A stretch of 64,000 nucleotides of DNA from CAMCXE01 sp046347475 (GCA_046347475.1 JAXMGD010000002.1:186001-250000); one strand, 5' to 3'; counted from the stretch's first letter, positions 18,247 through 27,557 are shown. Notes: generated by a model not told the origin, from the sequence alone. Translations and numbers: made by a program.

Positions 18247-19572
18247 TCAGCGCGACATAATATAGACAGGCGCAAAGCCGCCACCAGGGGTTCTAAAATT
18301 AGTAGTTTGCCCCTGATAAAGGCGTGCCGCCAGCAGCTGAATACTGCCAGCGTACACATAGGCGCGTATGTCCATTTTAAGCCGGGTTTCCTGGCCATCA
18401 ACTAGAATTCCGCGCTCGCTCGGCGGTATTAATTGCTGCGCGACATATTGACCTTGCACAATTTCCTGCCAAATTCGCTGCGTGAGCTTATCCCCACGGT
18501 AGGCTGCGCGGCTGCCAAAACCCGCCCAGGGTTTAAAAAATAGCTGCTTGCGGGCCGCCCACAAGTGCTCCGCCTGAGACGACTCAACTAAACGCGTAGT
18601 GGGAATTGACTCCAACAATAGATCCGTATCAGCCTCCTCCACCCCCAAGGCCATTAATTGCGCTCGATCACTGAGCACACATAAATTGCGTTTATCTGCG
18701 TAACGCATGTGATGGATAGGATTGGGTGTAATCACGGCACTATTATTCATAAAGGCTTGATACAACACCTGGTGCTGGGGGGCACTAAGCGCAAAATCGG
18801 TCAGCCGGTTATAAACCATGTCAATTTTATAAATATCTCCTTCGTGCCGTGCACACAGAATATTGTCCTCCATATACAGCGCGCTGGGGTCAATAATAAT
18901 GGTGCTCACTCCCCGCTGCCTAAACATCTGCTGGGCCAATTTAAATTCTGGGTATAAGTACTGCTGGTCGGGTTCAACATCAACAATTGCTAGGGTTTTT
19001 AAAGGCTTATCCGCCCGCATTAGCCGCCATTCGTTTTGAAACATCTCAAAAAATGCTTGATGCAAGCTCTGCTTACTCAGAGCTTTGCTCTGGGCCGAAC
19101 GGCAACATTGGCTTTGCACATCCACTAAAAGTGCATTTAAAAAGGCGCCACCTGCGTTGGTATTTATCTCGATTAATTTAGGCCCATGTTCACTGAGGTG
19201 AAAATCATAGCCCATAAAAACACCCAATGGCGTAGCGGTTTCAGCAGATTGCGGTGATTGGTGTAATACCTGCTGAGAAAATTCGGGCCGATTGACTACC
19301 TGAGTAATTACCTCGATTACGCGCTGCATGCGTTGCGCATGGTGGGGCGAGATAAATACGCTGGTGTGTGAAAACAGGTGGGGATGGCTGAGGGTTAAAT
19401 CCTCCGCTACATGATCTGACAACAACTGCGTGCGCAATTGGGTTTCATCTAAAGTCACACAAAAGCAGCCGCGATTTAATGTTTCAGCATCCGGCGCACG
19501 CTCGTATATTTGAGATTTAGCGCTTGAATTATCCGCAGTTGGCATATGAGTCTCGATTATTCCGTGCAGCAT
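18247..19572 (-). CDS. Uncharacterised ATP-grasp-like protein
   Basis: A 441-residue soluble protein that I cannot assign to a named enzyme. The segment FFKPWAGFGSRAAYRG (about residues 345-360) looks like the nucleotide-binding Lys and glycine-rich loop of ATP-grasp ligases. The earlier LIEINTNAGGAFLN (about 133-146) and the end LYQGQTTNFRTPGGGFAPV look like conserved active-site blocks of the circularly permuted ATP-grasp or glutathionylspermidine-synthase-like group. Such enzymes join a carboxylate to an amine. An internal ATG (residue 10) is an alternative start. It is followed on its strand by a long gene-free region and preceded by a CbiM-like membrane protein. Confidence 0.65.
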   Translation of the reverse strand: MLHGIIETHMPTADNSSAKSQIYERAPDAETLNRGCFCVTLDETQLRTQLLSDHVAEDLTLSHPHLFSHTSVFISPHHAQRMQRVIEVITQVVNRPEFSQQVLHQSPQSAETATPLGVFMGYDFHLSEHGPKLIEINTNAGGAFLNALLVDVQSQCCRSAQSKALSKQSLHQAFFEMFQNEWRLMRADKPLKTLAIVDVEPDQQYLYPEFKLAQQMFRQRGVSTIIIDPSALYMEDNILCARHEGDIYKIDMVYNRLTDFALSAPQHQVLYQAFMNNSAVITPNPIHHMRYADKRNLCVLSDRAQLMALGVEEADTDLLLESIPTTRLVESSQAEHLWAARKQLFFKPWAGFGSRAAYRGDKLTQRIWQEIVQGQYVAQQLIPPSERGILVDGQETRLKMDIRAYVYAGSIQLLAARLYQGQTTNFRTPGGGFAPVYIMSR

Positions 19573-19618
19573 ACTCTGCTTTATTGCTCAATTTGAAATG
19601 GCGGTACCGGTGCCAGCA

Positions 19619-20335
19619 TTATTGTTTATCACTTTGAACAAACCAGGATTCCTGGTAGGTTTTTACTAAATCCGGCATAAATACGGTGAATGCGGTTGCC
19701 AGGGTACCGTTGATAAATCCTTCGGGAAACGTCATTAACAAAAATAACCAAAAGTGATCTTTGAGAATGACCCAATGAGCGGTGCTGCCCGCCCAATAAC
19801 ACAGGGCAAGCGCAGCTAAATCAATCCATAAACACCCCACCATAGCACCAAAAAAGCCGACACCTAAAAAATAAGTAAAGGGGTTTTTAAAATGCCAGCG
19901 ATTCACAATGCCAATCACTATCCAAGTCCATGTAGCGGGCACTAGTACATTTAAACAATAATCCAGCGGCACTGTGGTTAGATGCAACTGAGAATAGGCC
20001 AAGTCCCAACCGACCCAGGCCGAGCGCAATGCAGTTTGAAATGATAACAATAAAATAAGCGCGACTAAGCCCGCCATCTGCGCCAGGCTCCAGCCCAGCA
20101 CCATGGTGGTTGCGGTCATCAAAATAGGATGAAAGACAATGGCATTTTTAACCGTAACGCCAAATAACCAAACTAGGCTTAAGCCGAGGCTGCTGGCTAA
20201 AAATAAATGTTGCCGAGCGGGCGCGGCCAATAATAGACGCCAGGGTGCAGAGGCTGCCGCCGCAAGTACGGCAGGCACAGCAAAAACCAAGCTTATCCAG
20301 AATAAAGCGCTATTGGGTGGCAACAGAAAATTCAT
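19619..20335 (-). CDS. CbiM-like energy-coupling-factor permease (predicted membrane protein)
   Basis: A 238-residue integral membrane protein with about six or seven hydrophobic segments. The sequence NAIVFHPILMTATTMVLGW and the general pattern resemble the CbiM/COG3235 group. CbiM proteins are substrate-binding membrane subunits of cobalt/nickel energy-coupling transporters. No ATPase (CbiO) or CbiQ partner lies nearby, so the metal role is not supported by context. It is followed by the ATP-grasp-like gene and preceded by a small membrane protein on the same strand. Confidence 0.65.
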   Translation of the reverse strand: MNFLLPPNSALFWISLVFAVPAVLAAAASAPWRLLLAAPARQHLFLASSLGLSLVWLFGVTVKNAIVFHPILMTATTMVLGWSLAQMAGLVALILLLSFQTALRSAWVGWDLAYSQLHLTTVPLDYCLNVLVPATWTWIVIGIVNRWHFKNPFTYFLGVGFFGAMVGCLWIDLAALALCYWAGSTAHWVILKDHFWLFLLMTFPEGFINGTLATAFTVFMPDLVKTYQESWFVQSDKQ

Positions 20336-20448
20336 ACATCTGCGCTCTTATTAAGCCGAATTTGTGCATTTTTAATCCGGCACATTGAGTATCGGACCAA
20401 TAAACGCGGTATGAATGCCATACCGGCGCAACCCCATTGCCGAGGTAG

Positions 20449-20790
20449 TTAATCTCGGCTGCGGATAAAAAAGCCTATTAATTTCACAATAGTAACCATG
20501 ATGAGCATTAATACCATTGCAAATAATAACGGAGTGCCAGCACGCCAAAATGCAGCGGGGCCTTCAAATACACCCTCCGTAATAGCAATTACCCAGGCGG
20601 GTGCTAAATAAATAGAATCCGGGTCGGCGTGCCAGGGCACAATCAAAGCTACGGCGGGGATAAAACGCAATAATTGGCGCAATTCATTAAAGGCGATGGC
20701 GCGGGTTAAAAACCACCAGGCCAGTAAAAATACGGCCACACCGGCGCCGTAATACATCCATCCCGTTACATATTCATCGTGACTGTACAT
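20449..20790 (-). CDS. Small inner-membrane protein of unknown function
   Basis: A 113-residue protein with three hydrophobic segments (about 12-30, 40-50 with 64-72, and 88-108) and an Arg-containing C-terminus. I do not recognise a family. It begins 8 nt downstream of slyX on the same strand and is probably cotranscribed with slyX, ycgL and rnd. Confidence 0.75.
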   Translation of the reverse strand: MYSHDEYVTGWMYYGAGVAVFLLAWWFLTRAIAFNELRQLLRFIPAVALIVPWHADPDSIYLAPAWVIAITEGVFEGPAAFWRAGTPLLFAMVLMLIMVTIVKLIGFFIRSRD

Positions 20791-20798
20791 GCTAGGCC

Positions 20799-21011
20799 TT
20801 AATAATGCGGTGGGCGCTGATCAATAATGGGGTTTTGATTATCCAGCGCGCTTAATAGGTCGTTGAGTTTTTGGTTGAGCAATAAAATATGGCCCTGCGC
20901 TTTTTTCAATTCCTCGGCTTGCCAGGCCATTTGTTGGCTCATCTGCGAGAGCGTATCTTCCTGAAACGCCAAGCGCATCTGCACATCAATCCAGGCTTCT
21001 TCGCTAATCAT
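20799..21011 (-). CDS. slyX: SlyX family protein
   Basis: A 70-residue acidic protein with a heptad-like coiled coil through LAFQEDTLSQMSQ and LLLNQKLNDLLSAL, ending in the family-typical PPHY. SlyX proteins are small and widespread in gammaproteobacteria; their molecular role is not established. It lies 11 nt downstream of ycgL on the same strand. Confidence 0.9.
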   Translation of the reverse strand: MISEEAWIDVQMRLAFQEDTLSQMSQQMAWQAEELKKAQGHILLLNQKLNDLLSALDNQNPIIDQRPPHY

Positions 21012-21022
21012 AATGCGCTTTA

Positions 21023-21331
21023 TTACCCGTAGAATTTATTATTGAGCTGATGGATACGGCGCATTTCGTCGTCGGCCTGGGGCGGCATTTGCAAATAAAA
21101 CCCCTGCTCAGCAATAGCCTCCAATACCTTTTCCGCACTGGCGCGGGCCAGTGTGCGCTCCGGCGTTAGCACCAGTGTTAGGCAATGGTGCGGGGCGCCG
21201 AAATGTTCGAGCAATAATTCAGGCACCCGGCTCAGGCCCTCGGCCTTGCTGACATACAAATATAAGTCTTGCTTCTTAACGCTTTTATATACGTCGCAAA
21301 TTAACTTGGCTGACGAGTTAGCTTCACTCAT
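21023..21331 (-). CDS. ycgL: YcgL domain protein
   Basis: A 102-residue YcgL-family protein (KLICDVYKSVKKQDLYLYV at the start, a central LPExLLxxFG-like pattern, and EQGFYLQMPP near the end). E. coli YcgL is a small soluble protein of unclear function. It follows rnd by 6 nt, and the rnd-ycgL pairing is common in gammaproteobacteria, so the operon is well supported. Confidence 0.92.
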   Translation of the reverse strand: MSEANSSAKLICDVYKSVKKQDLYLYVSKAEGLSRVPELLLEHFGAPHHCLTLVLTPERTLARASAEKVLEAIAEQGFYLQMPPQADDEMRRIHQLNNKFYG

Positions 21332-21337
21332 AACTTT

Positions 21338-22516
21338 TTAATCCAAAATCAGGTTGGCAACCGGCGGGGTCGACTCAGACGAACACAGTTGCACTAACCG
21401 CTCACCGATAATCGGACGGCGCCAGCCCTGCAAAATACTCGGCGCAGGTTCGCCCTCGGGCAGGCCGCGCGCGAGGTATTCATAATCCCGTTTGCGCGCC
21501 AGCACTTCCGGGGCAACCGCTAATAATTGGGCCTGCTCCTCCACCCACTGACGCCAATGTTTTACCTGTTGCTGTTGGCTGCCACTTAAGGGGCGCGGCT
21601 GCGCAGCCGGTAGCTGATCGTCTTTGAGGGCCAAAACCTCTTGAATGAGGTCAATCAGCTCTTCGCCGTAGCGGCGAATGGCTTTTTCAGGCAGGTCTTC
21701 AATCTGGCGCAATTGGCTGATGTGTTTGGGTTTGTTCTGCGCCAGTTGATACAAAGCGGCTTCTTTTACCACATGGTTGCGCGGTAAATTCGCCTGCTGC
21801 GCCACCACTTCCCGCCAGTAACATAGCCGCGCGGCTAAGGCCTGCTCGCGCCGACTCATGCGCTGCAAACCTTTTAAACGCAGATGGCTTAAGGAGGCGT
21901 CTTGAGCGTCTTGGCTGTGGGCCAAAAGCGCCGCGCAGTCTTCCTGCAACCAAGCCAGGCGATTCTGCGCGCTTAATGTGGCGTGCAATTGGTGAGCAAT
22001 GGGCAAGAGGTAATAAACATCCCAGGCCGCATAGAGGCTTTGCGCCGGGCTCAGCGGGCGGACGAGCCAATCAGAGCGGGTCTCATCTTTGGGTAGATGC
22101 ACGGCGAGCATTTGCTCCACCAAACGCGCATACCCCACCGAAAACCCCTGCCCCACCATGGCGGCCGCCACTTGGGTATCAAACAGGTTAACCGGCAGGG
22201 CACCCAACAGGAGGGCAAAAATTTCCAGATCTTCCGAACAGGCGTGCAGGGCTTTGCACACCTTGGGGTTAGCCATCACCTCAGCCAGTGGCTGCCACTG
22301 ATTAATTCCCTTGGGGTCGAGAAAATACACCTGCTGGCCATCGAAAATTTGCACCAGCGCCGCGATAGGGAAATAGGTATTGGTGCGCAAAAATTCGGTG
22401 TCCACCGCAAGCCAGGGCACGTCATGCCAGCCTTGGCACAACTGCGCCAGAGCCTTATCGGTAGTCACCCAGGTGGGCATAAGGGTTTGAATGGGTGCTA
22501 GGGAATCAGTGGACAT
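21338..22516 (-). CDS. rnd: Ribonuclease D
   Basis: A DEDD-family 3'-5' exoribonuclease used in tRNA 3' maturation. The 392-residue length is close to the E. coli enzyme. The catalytic acids are visible: DTEF (about 38-41), the HACSEDLEIF block with Asp (about 91-100) and YAAWDVYYLL (about 162-171), which carries the last Tyr and Asp. An HRDC domain follows (about 210-290), with C-terminal sequence typical of the family. The start may be Met1 or Met13. It lies 2 nt downstream of recR. Confidence 0.95.
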   Translation of the reverse strand: MSTDSLAPIQTLMPTWVTTDKALAQLCQGWHDVPWLAVDTEFLRTNTYFPIAALVQIFDGQQVYFLDPKGINQWQPLAEVMANPKVCKALHACSEDLEIFALLLGALPVNLFDTQVAAAMVGQGFSVGYARLVEQMLAVHLPKDETRSDWLVRPLSPAQSLYAAWDVYYLLPIAHQLHATLSAQNRLAWLQEDCAALLAHSQDAQDASLSHLRLKGLQRMSRREQALAARLCYWREVVAQQANLPRNHVVKEAALYQLAQNKPKHISQLRQIEDLPEKAIRRYGEELIDLIQEVLALKDDQLPAAQPRPLSGSQQQQVKHWRQWVEEQAQLLAVAPEVLARKRDYEYLARGLPEGEPAPSILQGWRRPIIGERLVQLCSSESTPPVANLILD

Positions 22517-22518
22517 AC

Positions 22519-23112
22519 TTATAGTTCCCGACGGCTGTTAAGCGCATGAGCCAAGGTGCCGCCGTCTATGTATTCAAGTTCACCACCAATGGGGACCCCA
22601 TGGGCGATGCGGGTTACTTTTACACCTAAGGGTTTGGATTTTTGGGCGATAAAATGCGCTGTGGCCTCGCCCTCCATGGTGGGGTTGGTGGCGACAATCA
22701 GCTCACTGATCCCTTCGCTGGCCAGGCGCCCAAACAGGCTATCAAGGCCGAGTTCCGCAGGGCCAATTCCGTCGATGGGCGAGAGCTTGCCGTACAGCAC
22801 AAAATACCGGCCGCGAAAAATACCCGATTGCTCCAGCGCCATTACATCGGCGGGATTTTCCACCACACACAACACATCCTGCTGGCGCTTAGGGCTTGCA
22901 CAGATATGGCAGCGAGCCTGCTCGGTAAGAATACGGCAGCAGTCACAGCGCTTAACCTGCTCACAGGCCGCCTGCAGATTAGCCGCCAACTGCAGAGCCG
23001 CCGGGCGGTTGCGCTCCAACAAATGCAGCGCCATCCGCTGCGCGGATTTGGGGCCCACACCAGGGAGTGTGCGCAGCGAAGCGATGAGTTGATCGATCAG
23101 TGGGCTTAGCAT
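22519..23112 (-). CDS. recR: Recombination mediator RecR
   Basis: A 197-residue RecR. The N-terminal helix-hairpin-helix (SLRTLPGVGPKSAQRMA) binds DNA, the Cys4 zinc site is C-x2-C then C-x2-C in CDCCRILTEQARCHIC (about 56-71), and a Toprim domain begins VVENPADVMALE. RecR works with RecF/RecO in loading RecA at gaps. It sits in the conserved dnaX-ybaB-recR order on the minus strand. Confidence 0.97.
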   Translation of the reverse strand: MLSPLIDQLIASLRTLPGVGPKSAQRMALHLLERNRPAALQLAANLQAACEQVKRCDCCRILTEQARCHICASPKRQQDVLCVVENPADVMALEQSGIFRGRYFVLYGKLSPIDGIGPAELGLDSLFGRLASEGISELIVATNPTMEGEATAHFIAQKSKPLGVKVTRIAHGVPIGGELEYIDGGTLAHALNSRREL

Positions 23113-23263
23113 CGGGGCCTAGGGAACACTCTAAAGATAAAGATTAAAAAATTCAGGCGTTGCACCGCAGCGCTGTCAACGGTGCGATTGCCTCAGATAC
23201 ACAATCAAACGGCGCAGAGGGCAAACAGCGGCAGCCCTGCCCGGTCACCCAAGCGCGCGGCTA

Positions 23264-23590
23264 TCAAAACGGAAACTTAAAGCCAGCCGGTAGATTCAGC
23301 CCCGCCGTTAAATTTCCCATGCTGGATTTATTCAGCTCCTCAATACGGCGCACCGCGTCGTTTACAGCAGCGGCTAATAAATCCTCTAACACTTCTTTAT
23401 CTTCCGTCATCACCGCAGGGTCGATGGTTACCGAGCGCACGTCGTGGCGGCCGGTCATAACGACTTTAACCATGCCCGCACCGGCCTGGCCTTCAACCTC
23501 GCGGTTGGCCATTTCTTCCTGCATAGACTGCATTTTCTCTTGCATGGCTTGCGCTTGCTTCATTAAGCCACCCAGATCACCAAGGCCCAT
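23264..23590 (-). CDS. ybaB: Nucleoid-associated protein YbaB/EbfC
   Basis: A 108-residue DNA-binding protein beginning MGLGDLGGLMKQAQAMQEKM, typical of YbaB/EbfC, with the later VEGQAGAGMVKVVMTGRHDV block. It forms dimers that bind DNA and shape the nucleoid. It lies 13 nt downstream of dnaX and upstream of recR, the standard order. Confidence 0.96.
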   Translation of the reverse strand: MGLGDLGGLMKQAQAMQEKMQSMQEEMANREVEGQAGAGMVKVVMTGRHDVRSVTIDPAVMTEDKEVLEDLLAAAVNDAVRRIEELNKSSMGNLTAGLNLPAGFKFPF

Positions 23591-23603
23591 AGGGTCTACT
23601 CCT

Positions 23604-25625
23604 CTAAAGTACTTTTACAGTGTCAATTTTTAATTCGCCGCCAAAATCGCGTACCAATTGCTGCACAAAAGGGTCGGCTTGCAAGGTGGCGATGCCCTGC
23701 GCTAATTTTTCCGCCCGCTCGTTTATACCGGCCTGAGCGGGGGTTAAGTGGTCAGACGCCAGAGCCCCGATATTGATGTGTACCTTCAGGGGCTGGTCAA
23801 AATAATCACTTAATAAGTCCGCCAAGCGCTGGCGGTGGGAATCCTCATAAAGGCTGGCGCGGCTCTCATCCAATAAAAAATACAGCTGGTTTCCCTCTCG
23901 CCCCGTGAGCACGGCGTTGGACGCGGTGCTTTGGATAACACCGCGAATATTCAGCGCCTGATACACACCTACCCAATGGGCGGGCGTGAATTCCTCCAGG
24001 CTGATACCCGCCACTGGCAGTGGCGCCGCTGATGGTTCGGCCGCAGCCGGTTTTTCACGGGTTTTGCGCTCGTGGATCAAATCGGCTGCGCGGCTCAGCC
24101 CCAGCTCAGCCGTCAGTTGAGCGCTGAGGGTCGGCGACTTTTTTGCCTCAAGGCCAGCCTCCAGACTGGCAGGAACCACAACTGGGCTTTGCTCAGCATC
24201 CTCAACCCTGGGCGGTTCAGGCGCGAAGGGTGCAGGAATATCCAAGGCAACAGGTGTGTCATCTACGCACTCAGGGTCGGCATGGGATTGCACCGGAGCC
24301 TCTGGCGCCGCCACAAAACTGGTTCTCGGCGGCACGGCTGAGGTTTGCGCGGGAGGCTGGAGGGGCGGCAGCTCAGTGGCTGACGGGAAGGCTGGCCCCG
24401 GCGCTAACACCTCTGCCCTGGGCGCCTCTGCTACGTACGCCTCTGCTACGTGCGCCTCTGCCACGGCTGCAATCGGTACTTGCGGTGCTGGCGCCTGCCC
24501 ACCGGCAAAATGCAGGGTCTCTTGAGGCAAGTCCACTAGGCCCTGCGGCTTGAACGCGAGCATACGCAAAAGGGTCATTTCAAACCCGGCCCGCGGGTCC
24601 GGGCTTAGGTGTAAATCGCGGCGGCCGATCAAGGCGGTTTGATAGAAGAGCTGCACATCCTCCGGCGTAAGCGCGCGGCTGAAATTTAAAATCTGTTGGC
24701 GATCGCCAAAGCTATTATCGACCGCGTCGGGCAAGGCCTGAGCAATGGCCACTCGGTGCAACAGGGTAACCAAATCGCCGAGGGCGCCGAAGTAATCGGG
24801 TGCATGTTCGGCAAAGGCGGCCACCGCAATCAGCAGCGCACGGCCATCACCATCAATTAACCCCTGCATCACCTGAGCGATCAGTTGGTAATCAATGGTG
24901 CCCAGCATCGCCGCCACATCACTGCTCGCCACCTTACCGCAGCCGAAGGCGATGGCCTGGTCGGTAAGGCTCAGGCTATCGCGCATACTGCCGTCGGCAG
25001 CGCGGGCCAATTGCCACAGGGCGGCTTCTTCAAAGGGAATCTGCTCTTCGCCCAGTACAAATCCCAAGTGCCCCACAATGCGCTCAGGGCTCATGTTTTT
25101 TAAATTAAATTGCAAACAGCGGGACAACACCGTCACCGGCAGCTTTTGAGGGTCCGTGGTGGCGAGTAAAAATTTGACGTGTTCAGGCGGTTCTTCGAGG
25201 GTTTTGAGTAGCGCGTTAAAACTGCTACTGGAGAGCATGTGCACTTCGTCGATCAGGTACACCTTATAGCGTCCTCTGCTCGGCAAGTACTGCACGTTAT
25301 CGAGCAGCTCGCGGGTGTCCTCCACCTTGGTGCGCGAAGCGGCATCCACCTCGATTAAATCCACAAAGCGCCCTTCGGCAATTTCTTTGCAGGCGGAGCA
25401 TACCCCGCAAGGCTCAGAGGTAACCCCCCGCTCGCAATTCAAACATTTCGCCAGAATGCGGGCGATACTGGTTTTACCCACGCCACGGGTGCCAGTAAAA
25501 AGGTAGGCATGGTGTAGCCGGTTGTGATCCAAGGCGTTGATTAGCGCCCGCAGCACATGCTCTTGCCCCACCATTTCACGAAATATTTTTGGCCGCCATT
25601 TACGGGCCAGTACCTGATAACTCAC
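23604..25625 (-). CDS. dnaX: DNA polymerase III subunits tau and gamma
   Basis: The clamp-loader ATPase. The 673-residue frame encodes tau. Walker A is GTRGVGKTS (about 45-53) and the zinc site is in CLNCERGVTSEPCGVCSAC (about 64-82). A long Pro/Ala/Glu-rich linker (about 370-480) precedes the tau-specific C-terminal domain that contacts DnaB and the polymerase core. At codons 494-496 the sequence GCA AAA AAG is an in-frame slippery heptamer (see 24138-24144), so a shorter gamma form of about 506 residues is probable. It is followed by ybaB and recR and lies downstream of the 4.5S RNA gene. Confidence 0.97.
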   Translation of the reverse strand: MSYQVLARKWRPKIFREMVGQEHVLRALINALDHNRLHHAYLFTGTRGVGKTSIARILAKCLNCERGVTSEPCGVCSACKEIAEGRFVDLIEVDAASRTKVEDTRELLDNVQYLPSRGRYKVYLIDEVHMLSSSSFNALLKTLEEPPEHVKFLLATTDPQKLPVTVLSRCLQFNLKNMSPERIVGHLGFVLGEEQIPFEEAALWQLARAADGSMRDSLSLTDQAIAFGCGKVASSDVAAMLGTIDYQLIAQVMQGLIDGDGRALLIAVAAFAEHAPDYFGALGDLVTLLHRVAIAQALPDAVDNSFGDRQQILNFSRALTPEDVQLFYQTALIGRRDLHLSPDPRAGFEMTLLRMLAFKPQGLVDLPQETLHFAGGQAPAPQVPIAAVAEAHVAEAYVAEAPRAEVLAPGPAFPSATELPPLQPPAQTSAVPPRTSFVAAPEAPVQSHADPECVDDTPVALDIPAPFAPEPPRVEDAEQSPVVVPASLEAGLEAKKSPTLSAQLTAELGLSRAADLIHERKTREKPAAAEPSAAPLPVAGISLEEFTPAHWVGVYQALNIRGVIQSTASNAVLTGREGNQLYFLLDESRASLYEDSHRQRLADLLSDYFDQPLKVHINIGALASDHLTPAQAGINERAEKLAQGIATLQADPFVQQLVRDFGGELKIDTVKVL
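24138..24144 (-). promoter_or_regulatory. dnaX programmed -1 frameshift site (A AAA AAG)
   Basis: On the minus strand the heptamer AAAAAAG is phased as A-AAA-AAG after GC, matching the E. coli dnaX signal. Slipping by -1 gives ten new codons (VADPQRSTDG) and a TGA at 24108-24106. A GGAGG-like sequence about 14-19 nt upstream and a possible stem (ctcagc/gctgag) downstream could stimulate slippage. Confidence 0.75.
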
Positions 25626-25746
25626 AGTCGTCTCACAGGCTCAAAAGGGGGCGGATTATAACGCAACTGCACGCGCTAAAACGCACTCGCGGGCGACTAA
25701 TTGGCGGGTTTACGACGGGATAAAAGATGAATTGCAAAGGAGATTG

Positions 25747-25859
<113 letters not shown>

Positions 25860-25999
25860 ATAACAGACCGCAGCAGCACACGCTGCTGGGAGGCGGCATT
25901 ATCCTGATTTTACTGGGGATTGCAAGAACTAGATCGCACCCAGGCCTAGGGCCGCCGAACACGAGACTAGGTGAGAGGAGTGCCCCTCACCCGCTTAGG

Positions 26000-27178
26000 T
26001 TAAGCCGAAATTAAACGCACCCGAATAACTTCCGCCACATTCGCGATGGCTGATAACACGTCCTGCCCTGGCACCTGTTCCAAATCGAGAATGTTATAGG
26101 CCAATTCACCGCGACTTTTATTGGTCATGTCGATCACATTCACCTTATGCTCGGTGAAAATCGACAGCACATTGCCCAATACGCCCGATACATTGTTATT
26201 GCTGAAGGTGAGGCGGCAGCGGCCCGGCACTCGGCTCATGGAAACCGCAGGGAAGTTTACGGAATTGGTGATATTGCCGTTCTCCAAAAAATCCCGCAGC
26301 TGGTTGGCCGCCATGATGGCGCAATTCTCTTCGGCCTCCTCAGTGCTCGCGCCAATATGCGGTAGCGCAATCACATCTTTACGGTTGAGCATGCCAGGCT
26401 CAGGGAAATCACACACATATTGGCGCAGAGCCCCGCTCTCCAGGGCAGCCTTAACCGCCTCGGAATCCACTATCGCCTCGCGAGCAAAGTTCAATAGCGC
26501 AGCGGTGGGCTTCATGGCTTTGATACTGGTGGCACTGATCATGTGTTTGGTTGCGTCGATGGCCGGAACATGTAGGGTCACATAGTCCGATGCGGCCAGC
26601 AGGCTGTTGAGATTTTCCATGCGGCGCACTTGGCTAGGCAAACGCCAGGCTGCTTCTACCGAGAGCGCAGGATCAAAGCCCACCACATCCATTCCCAAGG
26701 CCAAGGCCATCTCCGCCACCATGGAACCTATGGCACCAAGGCCCACAACTCCGAGGGTTTTACCCAGCAACTCATTGCCCGCAAAGCGAGATTTCTCCGC
26801 CTCTAGCAATTTGGACATCTCGGCCGCATCGGTCATTTGGGTGAGGCTGTCGGCATAGGCTTTGCCGCCGAGAATATCCCGCGAGCTTAACAACATACCG
26901 GCCAACACCAGCTCCTTCACTGCGTTGGCGTTAGCACCGGGGGAGTTGAACACCACTATACCCTGCTTGCTGTAGTCAGCCACCGGCACATTATTCACAC
27001 CCGCACCCGCCCGGGCCACGGCCAGCAGGCTAGCGGGCACAGCTTCGCCGTGCAGTTTGTGGCTGCGCAGTATGTACGCATCGGCGTCGGTTAGGTCAGC
27101 GCCCAGCTGGTAAGGCCCAGAGGCAAATCGGCTGAGACCTTTTTCAGAAATTTTGTTATAGGTTTTTACTTTGAACAT
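26000..27178 (-). CDS. serA: D-3-phosphoglycerate dehydrogenase
   Basis: The first enzyme of serine synthesis, oxidising 3-phosphoglycerate with NAD+. The 392-residue form is chosen from ATG at 27178 because MFKVKTYNKISEKGL is the usual family start; the frame opens 27 codons earlier without similarity. The Rossmann motif GVVGLGAIGSMVAEMALALG is at about 147-166, the catalytic acid/base region is PHIGASTEEAEENCAIMAA, and a C-terminal ACT domain (VPGRCRLTFSNNN onwards) probably senses serine. It is downstream of serC, with a terminator between them, so it has its own promoter. Confidence 0.96.
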   Translation of the reverse strand: MFKVKTYNKISEKGLSRFASGPYQLGADLTDADAYILRSHKLHGEAVPASLLAVARAGAGVNNVPVADYSKQGIVVFNSPGANANAVKELVLAGMLLSSRDILGGKAYADSLTQMTDAAEMSKLLEAEKSRFAGNELLGKTLGVVGLGAIGSMVAEMALALGMDVVGFDPALSVEAAWRLPSQVRRMENLNSLLAASDYVTLHVPAIDATKHMISATSIKAMKPTAALLNFAREAIVDSEAVKAALESGALRQYVCDFPEPGMLNRKDVIALPHIGASTEEAEENCAIMAANQLRDFLENGNITNSVNFPAVSMSRVPGRCRLTFSNNNVSGVLGNVLSIFTEHKVNVIDMTNKSRGELAYNILDLEQVPGQDVLSAIANVAEVIRVRLISA

Positions 27179-27557
27179 GGGAAGCCCCGTGAATGTATCA
27201 ATCCGTCCGCTGACGCACCCTGTCAAAATGTCGAAACAATTGACAGACAGCTCCAGCAATTAAACTTAACAACATGATTTTATTAAAAATATATAAATCG
27301 GCTTTATATGTGCTAAACCCGGTCACCTTACTAGAAATTGCTGGTCTGGAATTTTTAGCTGGTAAAACCTTGTTTCTTCGATTTTTGCCCCAGAGATATC
27401 GGGGCTTTTTTTTGCCTAGAATTTTTGTCCAGAGGTCTTGCCTGGCGCGCGAGCGGAAACACGAAACAACAGCTGAGATTTCAAGAACCGCCTTTCCATA
27501 GCCCCAGACAAAAAAGCGCCGCACAGAAGCGGCGCCATCCAGATAGCTAAGCTTCGA
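27179..27557. other. serC-serA intergenic region
   Basis: It holds the serC terminator (27510-27535) and, at 27387-27412, a GC hairpin (gcccc/ggggc with a 9-nt loop) followed by eight T residues on the plus strand. No plus-strand gene precedes that hairpin, so its role is unclear. The serA promoter should be here. An open frame at 27274-27501 plus has no recognisable motif. Confidence 0.55.
27510..27535 (-). terminator. Rho-independent terminator of serC
   Basis: On the minus strand a GC-rich stem (gcgccgc/gcggcgc) with a short loop is followed by six U residues, starting 22 nt after the serC stop. Confidence 0.88.
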
